DNA from: Nostoc sp. NIES-3756
GTDB lineage: Bacteria > Cyanobacteriota > Cyanobacteriia > Cyanobacteriales > Nostocaceae
NCBI RefSeq assembly: GCF_001548375.1
Contig: NZ_AP017295.1
Location: 4,064,501-4,128,500, forward strand
Length of the DNA stretch: 64,000 nucleotides
Reading direction: 5' to 3'
Shown: positions 18,467 to 29,500 of the stretch, in pieces
Layout of the letters: the number at the start of each line of letters is the position of its first letter
How positions within the stretch are numbered: the stretch's first letter is position 1
Notes under the pieces: model-generated
Database searches by the model: none
The model's input: only the letters and a program-made list of their open reading frames with translations
Told to the model about the DNA's origin: nothing
Program-made: the position numbers and the translations under genes

Positions 18467-18964
18467 ACCAACTGGGCTGTGAGGTAGCTATTGTATTTTG
18501 TTTGCTTCATGATTAAAGCTGATTAATTTTAGTTGAAAAATATTCAATTGATACAAAATTATCTCAACAAAGTAAATCTTTTTTTATCAGTAGTCAGTAG
18601 TCAATTGTCAGTAGCTTTTGATATCCTAAAATTTCTTATTCAGGTATAAAGTATTCAACCAAAGTAAAAATAATACCCAAAGTCTAACGAAGTAATTTGC
18701 ATTACTTTCATTCTGGCAAAAGTCAATATATTTACAGTAGTCGACTTGATTTAGGTTTAGGCAAAAAAGAACTTTTTTGGCAATGCCACATTATTACTAT
18801 GCGAAGCATGAACAGTAGTTTTTGCTTAAGCGAATGCACTTGCTTTTTTATCCCGCGTATGTGATATTTCTATCATCACATAATACTAAAAGTCAATCGA
18901 TTTACTGTATTTTGCTTATAGCATGTAAATACCAGGATGATTGACTGTCAACGATTGAGTAAAT
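18467..18964. other. 498-bp intergenic region
   Basis: AT-rich divergent promoter region between the VOC gene and the sulfonate-binding protein gene. It contains AGTAGTCAGTAGTCAATTG-type dispersed repeats near 18590-18615 and an imperfect palindrome at 18760-18781 (GGCAAAAAAG-AA-CTTTTTTGGC, one mismatch) that could be an operator. No ORF of value is seen. Confidence 0.6.
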
Positions 18965-20065
18965 ATGCCGACCAAAGCCATCAACAGACTATTAAATATT
19001 GCGTTAGCGAAGCTTAACGAAGTTATCGCCTGCTTGGACAAGTTAAAACAACCAAAAATTCATACTTTATCCCTACTATTTGCTGTGGGGTTGGGTTTGA
19101 GTATTGCTGTATCGGCTTGTTCTCCCAATACCACTGACAATGGGACAGCCAAGACTGCACAGACACCACAAACAGCCACCGCTACAACTAGTAGCGCTAC
19201 TACCGTTCGCATTGGCTACCAAAAAGCCGCGACGGTTTTGAATGCCTTAAAAGCCAGAGGAGAATTAGAAAAAGCTTTTGCATCTGCTGGGACTTCAGTT
19301 ACTTGGGCGGAATTTCCGGCCGGGCCGCCAATGTTAGAAGCTTTGAACGCTGGTAGCATCGACTTCGGCTATACCGGAGAAGCCCCACCAATTTTTGCTC
19401 AAGCCGCAGGTATTCCTTTGCAGTATGTAGCTTATGATCCTTGGAGTACCAAAGCGGAAGCTATTCTTGTTCACAAAGATTCACCTATTAAAACCGTGGC
19501 AGATTTGAAGGGTAAAAAAGTTGCTTTCGCCAAAGGTTCTAACACTAATTATTTAATAGTCAAAGCATTAGAAAAAGCAGGATTGAAATACACCGACATC
19601 AAACCGGCTTCTCTCCCGCCTGCTGATGCGCGTGCGGCTTTTGAAGGTAAGAACGTCGATGCTTGGGCAATTTGGGATCCATACTTAGCCGCAGCCGAAC
19701 AAGCAACAGGCGCACGTCAATTAACAGATGCAACCGGACTAGCAGGGAATCTTGGTTATTACTTAGCAGCTAAATCTTTTGTTGAGTCTAATCCAAATGC
19801 TTTGAAAGTGGTTTTGGATAATGTCAAAAAAGTTAGTGACTGGGCGAAAAATAATCCTACAGAAGTTGCTAAGTTTCTTTCCCCTGAATTGGGGATAGAT
19901 GCTGGTGTGTTAGAAATAGCCGAAAAACGCCGTACTTATGATGTGCTACCAATCACTGATGAAATAATTGCCAAACAACAAGCAGTTGCTGATGCTTTTT
20001 ATCAAATACAACTGATTCCAAAACAAATTAACGTCAAAGAAATCGTTTGGCAAGGGAATAAATAA
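18965..20065 (+). CDS. Aliphatic sulfonate-type ABC transporter substrate-binding lipoprotein (SsuA-like)
   Basis: A 366-residue SsuA/NrtA-like periplasmic binding protein. The lipobox SIAVSAC has the lipidated Cys at residue 52, after an unusually long 30-residue N-terminal region before the hydrophobic core. The mature part, after a Thr/Ala-rich linker, starts VRIGYQKAATVLNALKARG and contains AEFPAGPPMLEALNAGSIDFGYTGEAPPIFAQAAG and KGSNTNYLIVKALEKAGL, typical of sulfonate-binding SsuA. It would capture alkanesulfonates or related organosulfur compounds. No permease or ATPase (SsuC/SsuB) or monooxygenase is adjacent, so it is an orphan component in this window. The first 30 residues may be a mis-chosen start. 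Confidence 0.85.
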   Translation: MPTKAINRLLNIALAKLNEVIACLDKLKQPKIHTLSLLFAVGLGLSIAVSACSPNTTDNGTAKTAQTPQTATATTSSATTVRIGYQKAATVLNALKARGELEKAFASAGTSVTWAEFPAGPPMLEALNAGSIDFGYTGEAPPIFAQAAGIPLQYVAYDPWSTKAEAILVHKDSPIKTVADLKGKKVAFAKGSNTNYLIVKALEKAGLKYTDIKPASLPPADARAAFEGKNVDAWAIWDPYLAAAEQATGARQLTDATGLAGNLGYYLAAKSFVESNPNALKVVLDNVKKVSDWAKNNPTEVAKFLSPELGIDAGVLEIAEKRRTYDVLPITDEIIAKQQAVADAFYQIQLIPKQINVKEIVWQGNK

Positions 20066-20108
20066 TCTCTATTCAAAGTGTTGCCATTGGCGGTAGTTTA
20101 AGTAACCC

Positions 20109-22130
20109 CTAAATTCTTAACCATTTCAGCACCTGAGGATCTTTGTCATAGCGGTAAGTAAAGCCGTCTTTAGTCGTGATAGACTCGCCTTTACTTGCCT
20201 TACTTCTAACAGTTTTGATAGCATAGTCACTTAATTCAGACATTTCCTTGTGAGAAAGTCCTTCACTTTCGGCTTTTTCCTTAATAGCTGCTACTTGGTT
20301 TTGTAAATCATTTTTAGAAAACCCGTTGATTATAGTTTGGACATTTATCAGACGATTAATGTTGTCAGCTTTTTGATTTCGGTAATCTTGCATGGTTAAA
20401 AGCTGCCAACTGGAATCTGCTGTAAGTTCTAAAACCCATTGATGATAATCAAATAAGCTTTCTCTATGACCAACACTGATAAATGTTGTTTTCGTCTCTT
20501 GTAACTTTTGGTATAAATTTTCTTCATTTTTTAAATCCAAAGCACTTGTTGCTTCATCTAATATTGTGAACCTTGGATGAGTCACTAATAATCGTGCGAA
20601 AGCTAGACGTTGTTGTTCTCCTAGTGATAATATATTCTCCCAAGGAACTTCTGTATCAAATCCATCTACTCGATTTAGCACATTTTGTAGGTTAACTTGT
20701 TGCAAAGCTTTTTTGAGCTGCGCGTCGGTTATTTGATGATTTGTATTAGGATAAAGTAACTGTTCACGCAAAGTTCCTAATATTATATAAGGACGTTGGG
20801 GTAAGAATAATACTTCTTCTAAGGGAGGTCTTACTAAACGACCATTTCCCGCATTCCACAAACCTGCGATCGCTCTCAATAAAGAACTTTTACCTCGACC
20901 ACTAGGCCCTACAATTAATAAACCCTCTCCCGAAGGAACAGAAAGTGATAAATCTTCAACGATTACCTGCTCATAGTTAGGTGTTTGTAAGGTGACATTT
21001 TCAAATGTGAAATGATTTTCTTCTATTATTTTGATAGTAGACGTATTTTCCGGTTGTTTAGCTACTTGTTCTAAAGCATGAGAAAACTCAGATAAACGCT
21101 CAATATAACCAGAAAACTGTCCAGAAATCCCAAACTCATTGATTAATTCTGATAAAGAATTAGAAAATAGATAAGCAGTTAAAGACGCTTGACTAATTTC
21201 GCCAAATCCCAGTTGATTTGTAATATATAAAGGCCCAAGTATTAAAAAGGGAAATATTTCAATTACAGCCTGATATCCTCTATTAAAAATATCTTGATTT
21301 CTTTCCCAATTAATCTTACGTTTATAAGTTTTGATAAAGTTAGTAAATCGTCTTCCAATGATATTTGATTCTTGGTTTTCTCCCCTAAAAAAAGCTATTG
21401 ATTCAGAATGATTACGAACATGAGTTAAACAATAACTGTATTCAGCTTTCGATTGAATTTCTTCTGCATTAATCTTATTTAATTCTTGAGTAAAGTAACT
21501 AGCAATCAAATTACCTACAATTGTATAAACAAACAGAATAATTGCAACTTGTTGAGAGATTGACCAAAGGATGATTAAAAGAGCAGCTATTTCTAGTATT
21601 TTTTCGAGGAAAGTAGCTGAAAAACTTAAAGCATTCCTGGTAATGGGTTCGATTTCTTGGGATAGGCGTTGGTCTGGATTATCAATATGAGATTTAAAAT
21701 TGATTTTATAATACGCTTGATTGCTTAAATATTTCGATAATATATAGTTATTGAGCCATTGATACCAATCGAGAGCAATTTGTTTTCTGATTAATTTAGA
21801 AAAACCTACCAAGAAAGTTACCAATACAAGAGCTATGCTATAAAGCCAAATAGCATCAAAAAACTTAGAAATATTTTTTTCTGTAATGATAACATCGACT
21901 AAATAGCGATTAATAAAGTTAGTAAATACATTTAGAGCTACAAGCGCAATTATTAATAATAATAGGAGAATTAGCATACCCCATGAACGAATCACATCTG
22001 AAAATGCTCTTTCCCCTGTCTTGGTTGGAAACCAGTAAGGTTCGGCGATCGCTTTAACATTTTCCCAAAATTGAGAAAAATCTGAAAAATAATTTGTCGA
22101 GGTTTGAGATTGAATAACTTGGGTTGGCAT
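20109..22130 (-). CDS. ABC transporter, fused permease-ATPase of the SbmA/BacA (ABC_membrane_2) type
   Basis: A 673-residue half transporter. About six membrane helices (roughly residues 50-330) carry the ABC_membrane_2 pattern (LDWYQWLNNYILSKYL, DNPDQRLSQEI). The nucleotide-binding domain has Walker A GPSGRGKSSLL (about 406-416), the signature LSLGEQQR (about 500) and Walker B FTILDEATSALD (about 520). Relatives (BacA, SbmA, Rv1819c, ABCD) move peptides, cobalamin or acyl compounds. About 85 residues after the ATPase domain form a charged extension unlike the core family. It is the last gene of the NRPS operon, on the same strand, so export of the peptide product or self-protection is the likely role. 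Confidence 0.9.
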   Translation of the reverse strand: MPTQVIQSQTSTNYFSDFSQFWENVKAIAEPYWFPTKTGERAFSDVIRSWGMLILLLLLIIALVALNVFTNFINRYLVDVIITEKNISKFFDAIWLYSIALVLVTFLVGFSKLIRKQIALDWYQWLNNYILSKYLSNQAYYKINFKSHIDNPDQRLSQEIEPITRNALSFSATFLEKILEIAALLIILWSISQQVAIILFVYTIVGNLIASYFTQELNKINAEEIQSKAEYSYCLTHVRNHSESIAFFRGENQESNIIGRRFTNFIKTYKRKINWERNQDIFNRGYQAVIEIFPFLILGPLYITNQLGFGEISQASLTAYLFSNSLSELINEFGISGQFSGYIERLSEFSHALEQVAKQPENTSTIKIIEENHFTFENVTLQTPNYEQVIVEDLSLSVPSGEGLLIVGPSGRGKSSLLRAIAGLWNAGNGRLVRPPLEEVLFLPQRPYIILGTLREQLLYPNTNHQITDAQLKKALQQVNLQNVLNRVDGFDTEVPWENILSLGEQQRLAFARLLVTHPRFTILDEATSALDLKNEENLYQKLQETKTTFISVGHRESLFDYHQWVLELTADSSWQLLTMQDYRNQKADNINRLINVQTIINGFSKNDLQNQVAAIKEKAESEGLSHKEMSELSDYAIKTVRSKASKGESITTKDGFTYRYDKDPQVLKWLRI

Positions 22131-22269
22131 ACTTGAAAAATTAACTAATGGTTTCTAATCTGTTACTCAGCATCAAAAAAAAGTCATACTTGACCAATTT
22201 GCTTTTATGGTAATAAAAAGATTGATCAGTCATGTTTCTTTCCTAAAACCTTCTGCCTTTCCTCAGTCA

Positions 22270-23439
22270 TTATTGCAACTTTGCCCAAAGTCCTTGACAG
22301 CGTTCCATCACTAATGCCTGAAAAATTGATTGAGTTGATGGATGAATATCTACTTTATATAGATAAAAAATACCTGTAGGACTTTTCAGGTTTAATTCTC
22401 TACGAGTCAAAGATAATGCTTGCGCTCGATGGAGTTCTACAGCTTGGAGTAAACCAGGATAACTTAAATTACGTAAAGCTAATTGACCGTTTTTAGTGAC
22501 ATAAATAGCATCATTTTGAAACAAATATTCTAAGCTGACTAAACTAGCATACACATCTGTATCTTTTTCTAAACCTCCTAAACGGTGAGCATCTAAACCA
22601 AAGCGAATGCAGAAATTGACAGCTACTAACTTTCCAGCTTCTTGAGCAGGTAAAGTACAAGCTGCAAACTCAAACCCTAAGCTATCAGCTCGCCATTCTT
22701 CTACACCAGCATAGGAATAGTTTTGAAAAAGGAGATTCTTGTCTTTAAAGCTGAATCCCAAACCACTTGCATGGCCTGCTTCATGAACTTGAGTATCTAC
22801 ATGACGATAGCGTTCACCATTAATTTCGTCTTCTAATGGGCCTAATAGTAAATTAGCTGTTTCGTATTCAAATATTTTTTGGATACATTCGCGGCTAGAA
22901 CCTGAAAAACGCCGTCCCTGTTCTTTTGCATTATTTAATGCTGGGCCACAAACACTGTTAGGAAAAGGCCATCCATTTGGGACAATGAAAGCTTCACCAC
23001 TTTCACCACAGACATTACCGCAACTAGCAATCTCGGTAAAAGAAAGATTTACGGGAATTGGTTGATTCAGGTTGCCAAATTTTTCTCGAATCAAATGTTC
23101 TAGTTGTTCTATAGATGGCTCTTGATTATCGTGCATTTTCCCGTAAATTGCACTTAAAGTCACCTTGCCTTGACATTGACGACTGATTCGGTACGGTGCA
23201 ATTATTAAGAAGTACCCGTTTTTACCAATAAAATCCATATTGATAAATTCTTCAGACAAAATACTCCAGTTATTATGTTCTAGAGCATCTGCTGTTTTTA
23301 ATAGCCAAGATGGAGGAAGTAAACTAGAGTTTGCTGCCTGTTGACGCAGTTTTTTGACAGCTTTATCTACTTCACCTTTTTGAATTTCCTGGACTATTTG
23401 TTTAGTTAGTTCTTGTTCCTCTATACAGACTGTTTTCAT
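22270..23439 (-). CDS. HExxH metallopeptidase-like protein, M49-like zinc site (NRPS-linked)
   Basis: A 389-residue soluble protein with no signal peptide. It has a zinc-type HEAGH motif (His219-His223, context TQVHEAGHASGLGF) and, 24 residues later, EEWRADSLGFEF (Glu247/Glu248). The second motif resembles the EECRAD/E motif of dipeptidyl-peptidase III (family M49), although M49 has HExxGH rather than HExxH, so the relation is distant. The first 200 residues are not recognised. It sits between the NRPS and the exporter gene on the same strand, with gaps of about 140 bp on each side. It may trim or hydrolyse the peptide product, act in self-protection, or be a target. The function is unproven. 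Confidence 0.6.
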   Translation of the reverse strand: MKTVCIEEQELTKQIVQEIQKGEVDKAVKKLRQQAANSSLLPPSWLLKTADALEHNNWSILSEEFINMDFIGKNGYFLIIAPYRISRQCQGKVTLSAIYGKMHDNQEPSIEQLEHLIREKFGNLNQPIPVNLSFTEIASCGNVCGESGEAFIVPNGWPFPNSVCGPALNNAKEQGRRFSGSSRECIQKIFEYETANLLLGPLEDEINGERYRHVDTQVHEAGHASGLGFSFKDKNLLFQNYSYAGVEEWRADSLGFEFAACTLPAQEAGKLVAVNFCIRFGLDAHRLGGLEKDTDVYASLVSLEYLFQNDAIYVTKNGQLALRNLSYPGLLQAVELHRAQALSLTRRELNLKSPTGIFYLYKVDIHPSTQSIFQALVMERCQGLWAKLQ

Positions 23440-23576
23440 TGTTCGATTTTGTTATTGTTTTTAGTTATTAGTTAAGATCCACTATTTATTGGTCATTGAG
23501 GAAAAGAATTTGTAAAATTTTTCCTCTCTTTCCTTTTTGATTCCATCTGGTAATTTTAGGTTAGCAGACTACTAAG

Positions 23577-26500
23577 TTAATATAGTTGGTTGACTTTATT
23601 AGCGATCGCAATTTGATCTGTTAATAAATGATCATTTACAAAACCGCTACTTATGAAGTAGGAAAAGTAAATTTTTAGTATGTTTTGGTCTAACATAGGA
23701 CAAATAATTTCAGTATCTACTAGCCCATTCATAGTATTTTTATAGTCCATTTGTGGTTCTTGATATTTCTCTATTGTTGTTTTGGGTACGATATCTGATA
23801 AGAATTTTAAGTTATCTGTTTCAGACATTTTACTATGGCGTGAAATTTCTGAATGCCATTGCTCCAAAGGAATTAGTTGCAAAGGATAACCTAAAGAGCG
23901 AATTAATTTAAACAAATGATTGAGTGGAATGGAGTCAGGATTTACCAGATGAAATGCTTTTCCTAATGATTCTTTTTGACGTGAAAGATGAACAATAGTT
24001 TTGCTCACATAGTCCACAGGAGTCAAGTTATCTTCTATATCAATATCAGGAGCTATTTTCATTTGTAAACAACCTTTGACTAGCCTGCAAAATAAATCTT
24101 CTGTGTTACTAATCCCAGTTTGGCTGTGTCCTGTTATCCTTGATGCTCTATAAATCGAAACAGGAAGTCCTAAGTCACGGGCTTGCATTAGTAGTTTCTC
24201 TGCTACCCATTTGCTTTGGATATAGCCATTTTCTAAGGCTTCATCTTGTTCAAGCGGATCTGATTCTAGAATTAATCCATCTTCATTTTGAGTAGATGCT
24301 GATAATACAGATGTCGTTGAGACAAAATGCAAAGGTTTGATTTTAATTTCGCTGGCTAATCGGATAATTTCTTGAGTTCCAAGTACATTGGCGGCTTTTA
24401 ATACAGAGTAAGGATAGATGAGATTTACTAAAGCACCACAGTGATAAATGACATCTATCTGACTAGCTAACTGTTGAAATTGTGATGTGGAAAGACCTAG
24501 ATGGTTTTTCGTTAAATCTCCAACCACAGGAATGATGCGATGGGCTACGCCCCGCGAATAGCGATCGCTATTCACTCCTTCCCATAGTTGATAGAATTTA
24601 AGCTGACTTTCCAGTTTCTGCTTTGCCTGTTCTACATTGGTAGCGCGAATCAAGCAATAAATATCAGCCTGAGTTTGCTGTAGGAGTTCATGCAGTAAAT
24701 GAATCCCCAGAAAACCTGTTACACCCGTTAAAAAGATTCGTTTGGGCTGGTTGATGAACTCAAAAGGCGTGCTTGAAATGTGGATGCTTGAATCTAGGAC
24801 AGCTTCTGCCTTTAAATTGATGATACTTGCAGTAGTAATTGTGTCTGTCTGGGTTGTTTGTAAGCTATCGACTCCTTGGGCGAGTTCTGCAACTGTAGGT
24901 TTCTCGAACAGGTAACGTAGGGGTAACTCTATTTGCAAAGCCTCTCTCAACAAAGACATCACCTGGATAGCACGTAAAGAATTTCCACCCATTTCAAAAA
25001 AGTTGTTGTGAATCCCTAGCTGTGTAATTCCTAGAACATTGCTCCAGATATCTGCTATCAGTTTTTGTGTTGGAGTATTGGGTAAAACAAGGTTGGTTAA
25101 GTTAATGTCTTGCTGTGGAGCTGGTAGTGCGCGACGGTCAACTTTTCCATTAGCATTGAGTGGCAAAGACTCCAACATCACAAAAGCTGTTGGGATCATG
25201 TAGTTTGGCAGCTTTTGTTTCAAGAAGCTTTGTAATTGATTTTGGTTTAAGGATGAGTTACTAGAGACAACATAGGCGACTAATTGCTTATGGCCTGGTT
25301 TGTCTTCTCTTAGTATTACAGCCTGTGCAATGACATCAGGATGTTGAAGTAAGAGACTTTCAATTTCTCCAAGTGCAATGCGAAAACCTCGTATTTTCAC
25401 TACATCATCAATTCGTCCAAAGCATTCAATATTACCATCAGGTAGATAACGTCCTACGTCACCTGTTTTGTACAGGCGTGGCGATTTGGCATCCTTAAAG
25501 GAGTTGGGAATAAATTTTTCCTCTGTCAATTCTGGACGCTTGAGGTATCCTCTGGCTAAACGCACGCCACCGATATGTATTTCCCCTCTGATGCCTACGG
25601 GTACTGGCTGACGATTATGGTCAAGGATGTAGATTTCTGTATTGGCAATGGGACGACCAATCAGGACTTTATTAGTTTTTTCACATTTGGGATGTAGTAA
25701 ATCGTGGACTACTGCTGTGACTGATGCTTCGGTGGGGCCGTAGACGTTGAGGCAGGTGATGCGATCGCCTACCAACTCCCGCCACATCATTACTGTTTCC
25801 GGTAGAACTGTATCTCCACCCACTGCCACTAAGCGTAAACATTGCGGCACGGTTGCATAAGATTGCGATACTGCCACTACCCATTCATGCCAGTAAGCCG
25901 GAGTGATATTTAAGACAGTCAGTTTTTGTTGTTCAATAAATTCGCCAAAACTGGCAAAGGAAGAAAACATTTGTGCAGGTCTGACGACCACAGTTCCGCC
26001 TGTATACCAAGTGGGGAAGATTTCTTCGGCTGCTACATCAAAACCAAAGGAAGCAAATTGCAAAACGCGATCGCTGCTAGTCAGACCAAATACTTCACTA
26101 ATAGCACTACTATGATTCACCAAAGCCGCGTGAGTCAGCATTACCCCTTTAGGTTTGCCAGTAGAACCAGACGTGTACAATATACAAGCCAAGTTTTCTG
26201 GTTCTACTTTACTAACTGGATTGTCTTGACTTTGAGAAGTTAGCAACCCAAACTCTTTGTCTAAGACGATGACTTTCACCCCTACGCCTGGCAAGGAATC
26301 GAGCAATTTCTGCTGTGTAATCAGTACGGAGAATTGTGAATCTTCTGAGATGTAAGCTAATCGCTGCTGGGGATAATCAGGATCTAGGGGAACATAACCA
26401 CCGCCAGCTTTGAGGACAGCTAACAATGTCACAATGATAGATAAAGAACGCTCTAAATAAATCCCTACCAAAACCTCTGGCCCCACACCCAGAGATTGTA

Positions 26501-29500
26501 GGTAATGCGCTAATTGATTCGCTTGGATGTTTAACTCTTGATAAGTCAGTTGCTCATTATCAAACACCACTGCTACACCATCAGGTGTCAGTTCTGCCTG
26601 CTGCTCAAATAATTGATGCAGACATTTATCCCAAGGATAATCAGCCTGAGTATCATTCCACTCAACTAGTATCTGCTGCTGTTCCACTGCTGTTAACAAA
26701 GGCAATTGGTCAATGCGCTCTTGGGGATTGCTAACAACTGCTTCCAGCAGAGTTACAAAATGACCAGTCATCCGCTCGATGGTGCTATGGTCAAACAAAT
26801 CGGTGTTGTACTCCCACACACCCACCAGTCCGTTACTTGTACTGAGCGACTCGTCCTGAGCGGAGCCGAAGGAAGTCGAAGTCGTAGTGTTCTGCATTGA
26901 TAAAGTTAAATCAAATGCAGCCGTTACACCTTTGAGTGGCACTGAACTCACTGTTAAACCAGTTAACTCTAGCTCAGACACAGACGCATTCTGAAGCACG
27001 AACATCACTTGGAACAGTGGTGTATGGGCTAAATCCCGTTCTGGCTGCAATGCTTCTACCAGCATTTCAAACGGCAAATTCTGATGAGTGTATGCCCCCA
27101 TTGCCATTTCTCGAACACGACCTAGTAATTCACTAAAGCGCGGATTACCTGCCAAGTTAGTACGCATCACTAAGGTATTGACAAAAAAGCCAATTAACCC
27201 TTCTATTTCAGAGCGATCACGGTTAGCAATGGGAGAACCCACCAAAATATCTGATTGCCCTGTGTAGCGGTAAAGCAGGGTGTCATAAGCTGCCAACAAG
27301 GTCATAAAGAGAGTACAGCCTTGCTCCTGGCTCAGTTTTATCAACCCTTGAGTGAGTTTCTCAGACAATGCAAACTCTTGATGTGCGCCTGCGAATGTCT
27401 GCACAGCAGGTCTTGGTCTATCAGTCGGTAATGACAAGAAACTTGGTGCATCCTTTAGTTGCTGTTGCCAGTAACTCAGTTGGCTTTGCAGTACATCTCC
27501 TTGCAACCAGTCTCTTTGCCAAATAGCGAAATCTGCGTACTGAATCGGTAGTGGTGCTAAAGGTGAGGGCTGACCTTGAGAATAAGCATTATATAGTTGT
27601 GTTAGTTCTTGGACAAACACACCCATTGACCAGCCATCAGAAACAATGTGGTGCATGGACACTAACAAAACTTGTTCTGTCTGGTTCAGTAATACTAATT
27701 TCGCTCTAATTAATGCTTGTTTTGCCAGGTCAAATGGTTCAATGAGTTGTTGTTGCGCTAATTGTTGTACCGCTATTTCTTGCTCAGTTACTTCGGCTTC
27801 GCTCAGTACAAGTGTCGATAAATCCTGCAAATCAATAATTGATAGTATTCTCTGGTCGTTATTTTCTATTTCCTGCTCCCTGCCTTCTATTCCCTGTTCC
27901 CTTATAATTTGTCTTGGTTTCCCATCAACCGTGATGAAGTTAGTACGTAAAGCTTCGTGGCGATGAATAATTTCTTGTAAGCTTTGTTCTAACGCTGCTA
28001 TCTTGAGATTCCCTACTAGACGCAAAGCAGTAGGTATGTTGTATAAAGCAGTGTTCGGCTCGAATTGGTCTAAGAACCACAAACGCTGCTGAGCAAAAGA
28101 CATTGGTAAGTCTGAATTTTCTGCTCTCCTTAAGATAGGCGATGAAGAGAGTTCTAAACTTTCTTGCTGTAACTGCCCAATTATATGCGCTAATTCGCCA
28201 ACTGTAGGGGCAGTAAACAACTCATACAATGGTAGTTCTACTTTGAAGACTGTGCGGATGCGCGAAACCAATTGTGTTGCCAGTAGCGAGTGTCCCCCTA
28301 GTTCAAAGAAGTTATCATGAATACCCACTTTCTCTACTTTCAACACTTGCGCCCAAATTTGTGCCAACAGTTCTTCAATTGGGGTGCGTGGGGCGACATA
28401 TTTATTTGAGTTAGTGCTTTGTAAATCCGGTGCAGGTAAGGCACGGCGGTCTACCTTACCGCTAGGAGTTAGTGGTAAGGACTCCATGATCACAAAAGCA
28501 GTAGGAACCATGTACTCTGGCAACTTGGCTTTCAAAAATTCCCGCAGTTCGCTAACTTTGGGTGTACAGTCCTGATGTGCTACCACATAAGCAACTAAGC
28601 GTTTATCTCCAGGAGCATCTTCACGGACTATGACACAACACCCCTCAATATCCTCAAACTGGCTCAGTGCTGCTTCCACCTCGCCCAACTCAATACGGAA
28701 ACCACGTATTTTTACTTGCGAGTCGATACGTCCTAAGTATTCAATATTGCCATCTGTTAAATAGCGAGCTAAGTCTCCGGTTTTGTAGAGGCGACCAGCA
28801 CCAAAAGGATTATTGATGAATCTTTCCTGTGTTAACTCTGGACGGTTGAGGTAGCCTCTAGCCAATGCGACACCACCGATGTACAACTCTCCAGGCACAC
28901 CGACGGGTACAGGCTGTAAATTTTTATCTAAAATGTGAGCCTGTGTATTGGCAATTGGCTGTCCAATCGCAGGCAGTAGCGGCCATGTCTCTACGGAGTT
29001 TGGCAGGGTAAAAGCGATGACCACATGGCTTTCCGATGGCCCATAATGATTGTGCAGAGTACAATTGCCTAGTTTGCTGAACCATTGAGAAATCGCAGGA
29101 GTAATCTGCAACTGTTCGCCAGCAGTAATGATTTCTTGCAGATGACTAGCAAATTTTTCACTATCAACGGCTACTTCAGCTAGTTGCTGTAAGGCGACGA
29201 AGGGAACAAACAGTCTCTCCACAGCTTTTTCTTGCAGAAATCCTAATAAAGCCAAGGCATCACGGCGTAATTCCTCTGTAATCAACAGCAATGTGCCTCC
29301 AGAAAACCAAGTAGAGAACATTTCTTGGAAGGAGACATCAAAGCTGATGGGAGCAAATTGTAGCGTTTTTGTCCCAATAGAATGTTTTGTATTTTGCAGT
29401 TGCCACAGAATCAGGTTGCACAAAGGAAGCTGAGTCATCGCTACTCCCTTGGGCTTACCTGTAGAACCAGAGGTATAAATTACGTAAGCCAAGTTATTGG

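Noticed and set aside
26706..27136. Plus-strand ORFs within the NRPS region
   Set aside because: They are antisense shadows of the continuous 4197-codon NRPS frame, partly created by the 48-bp repeat.
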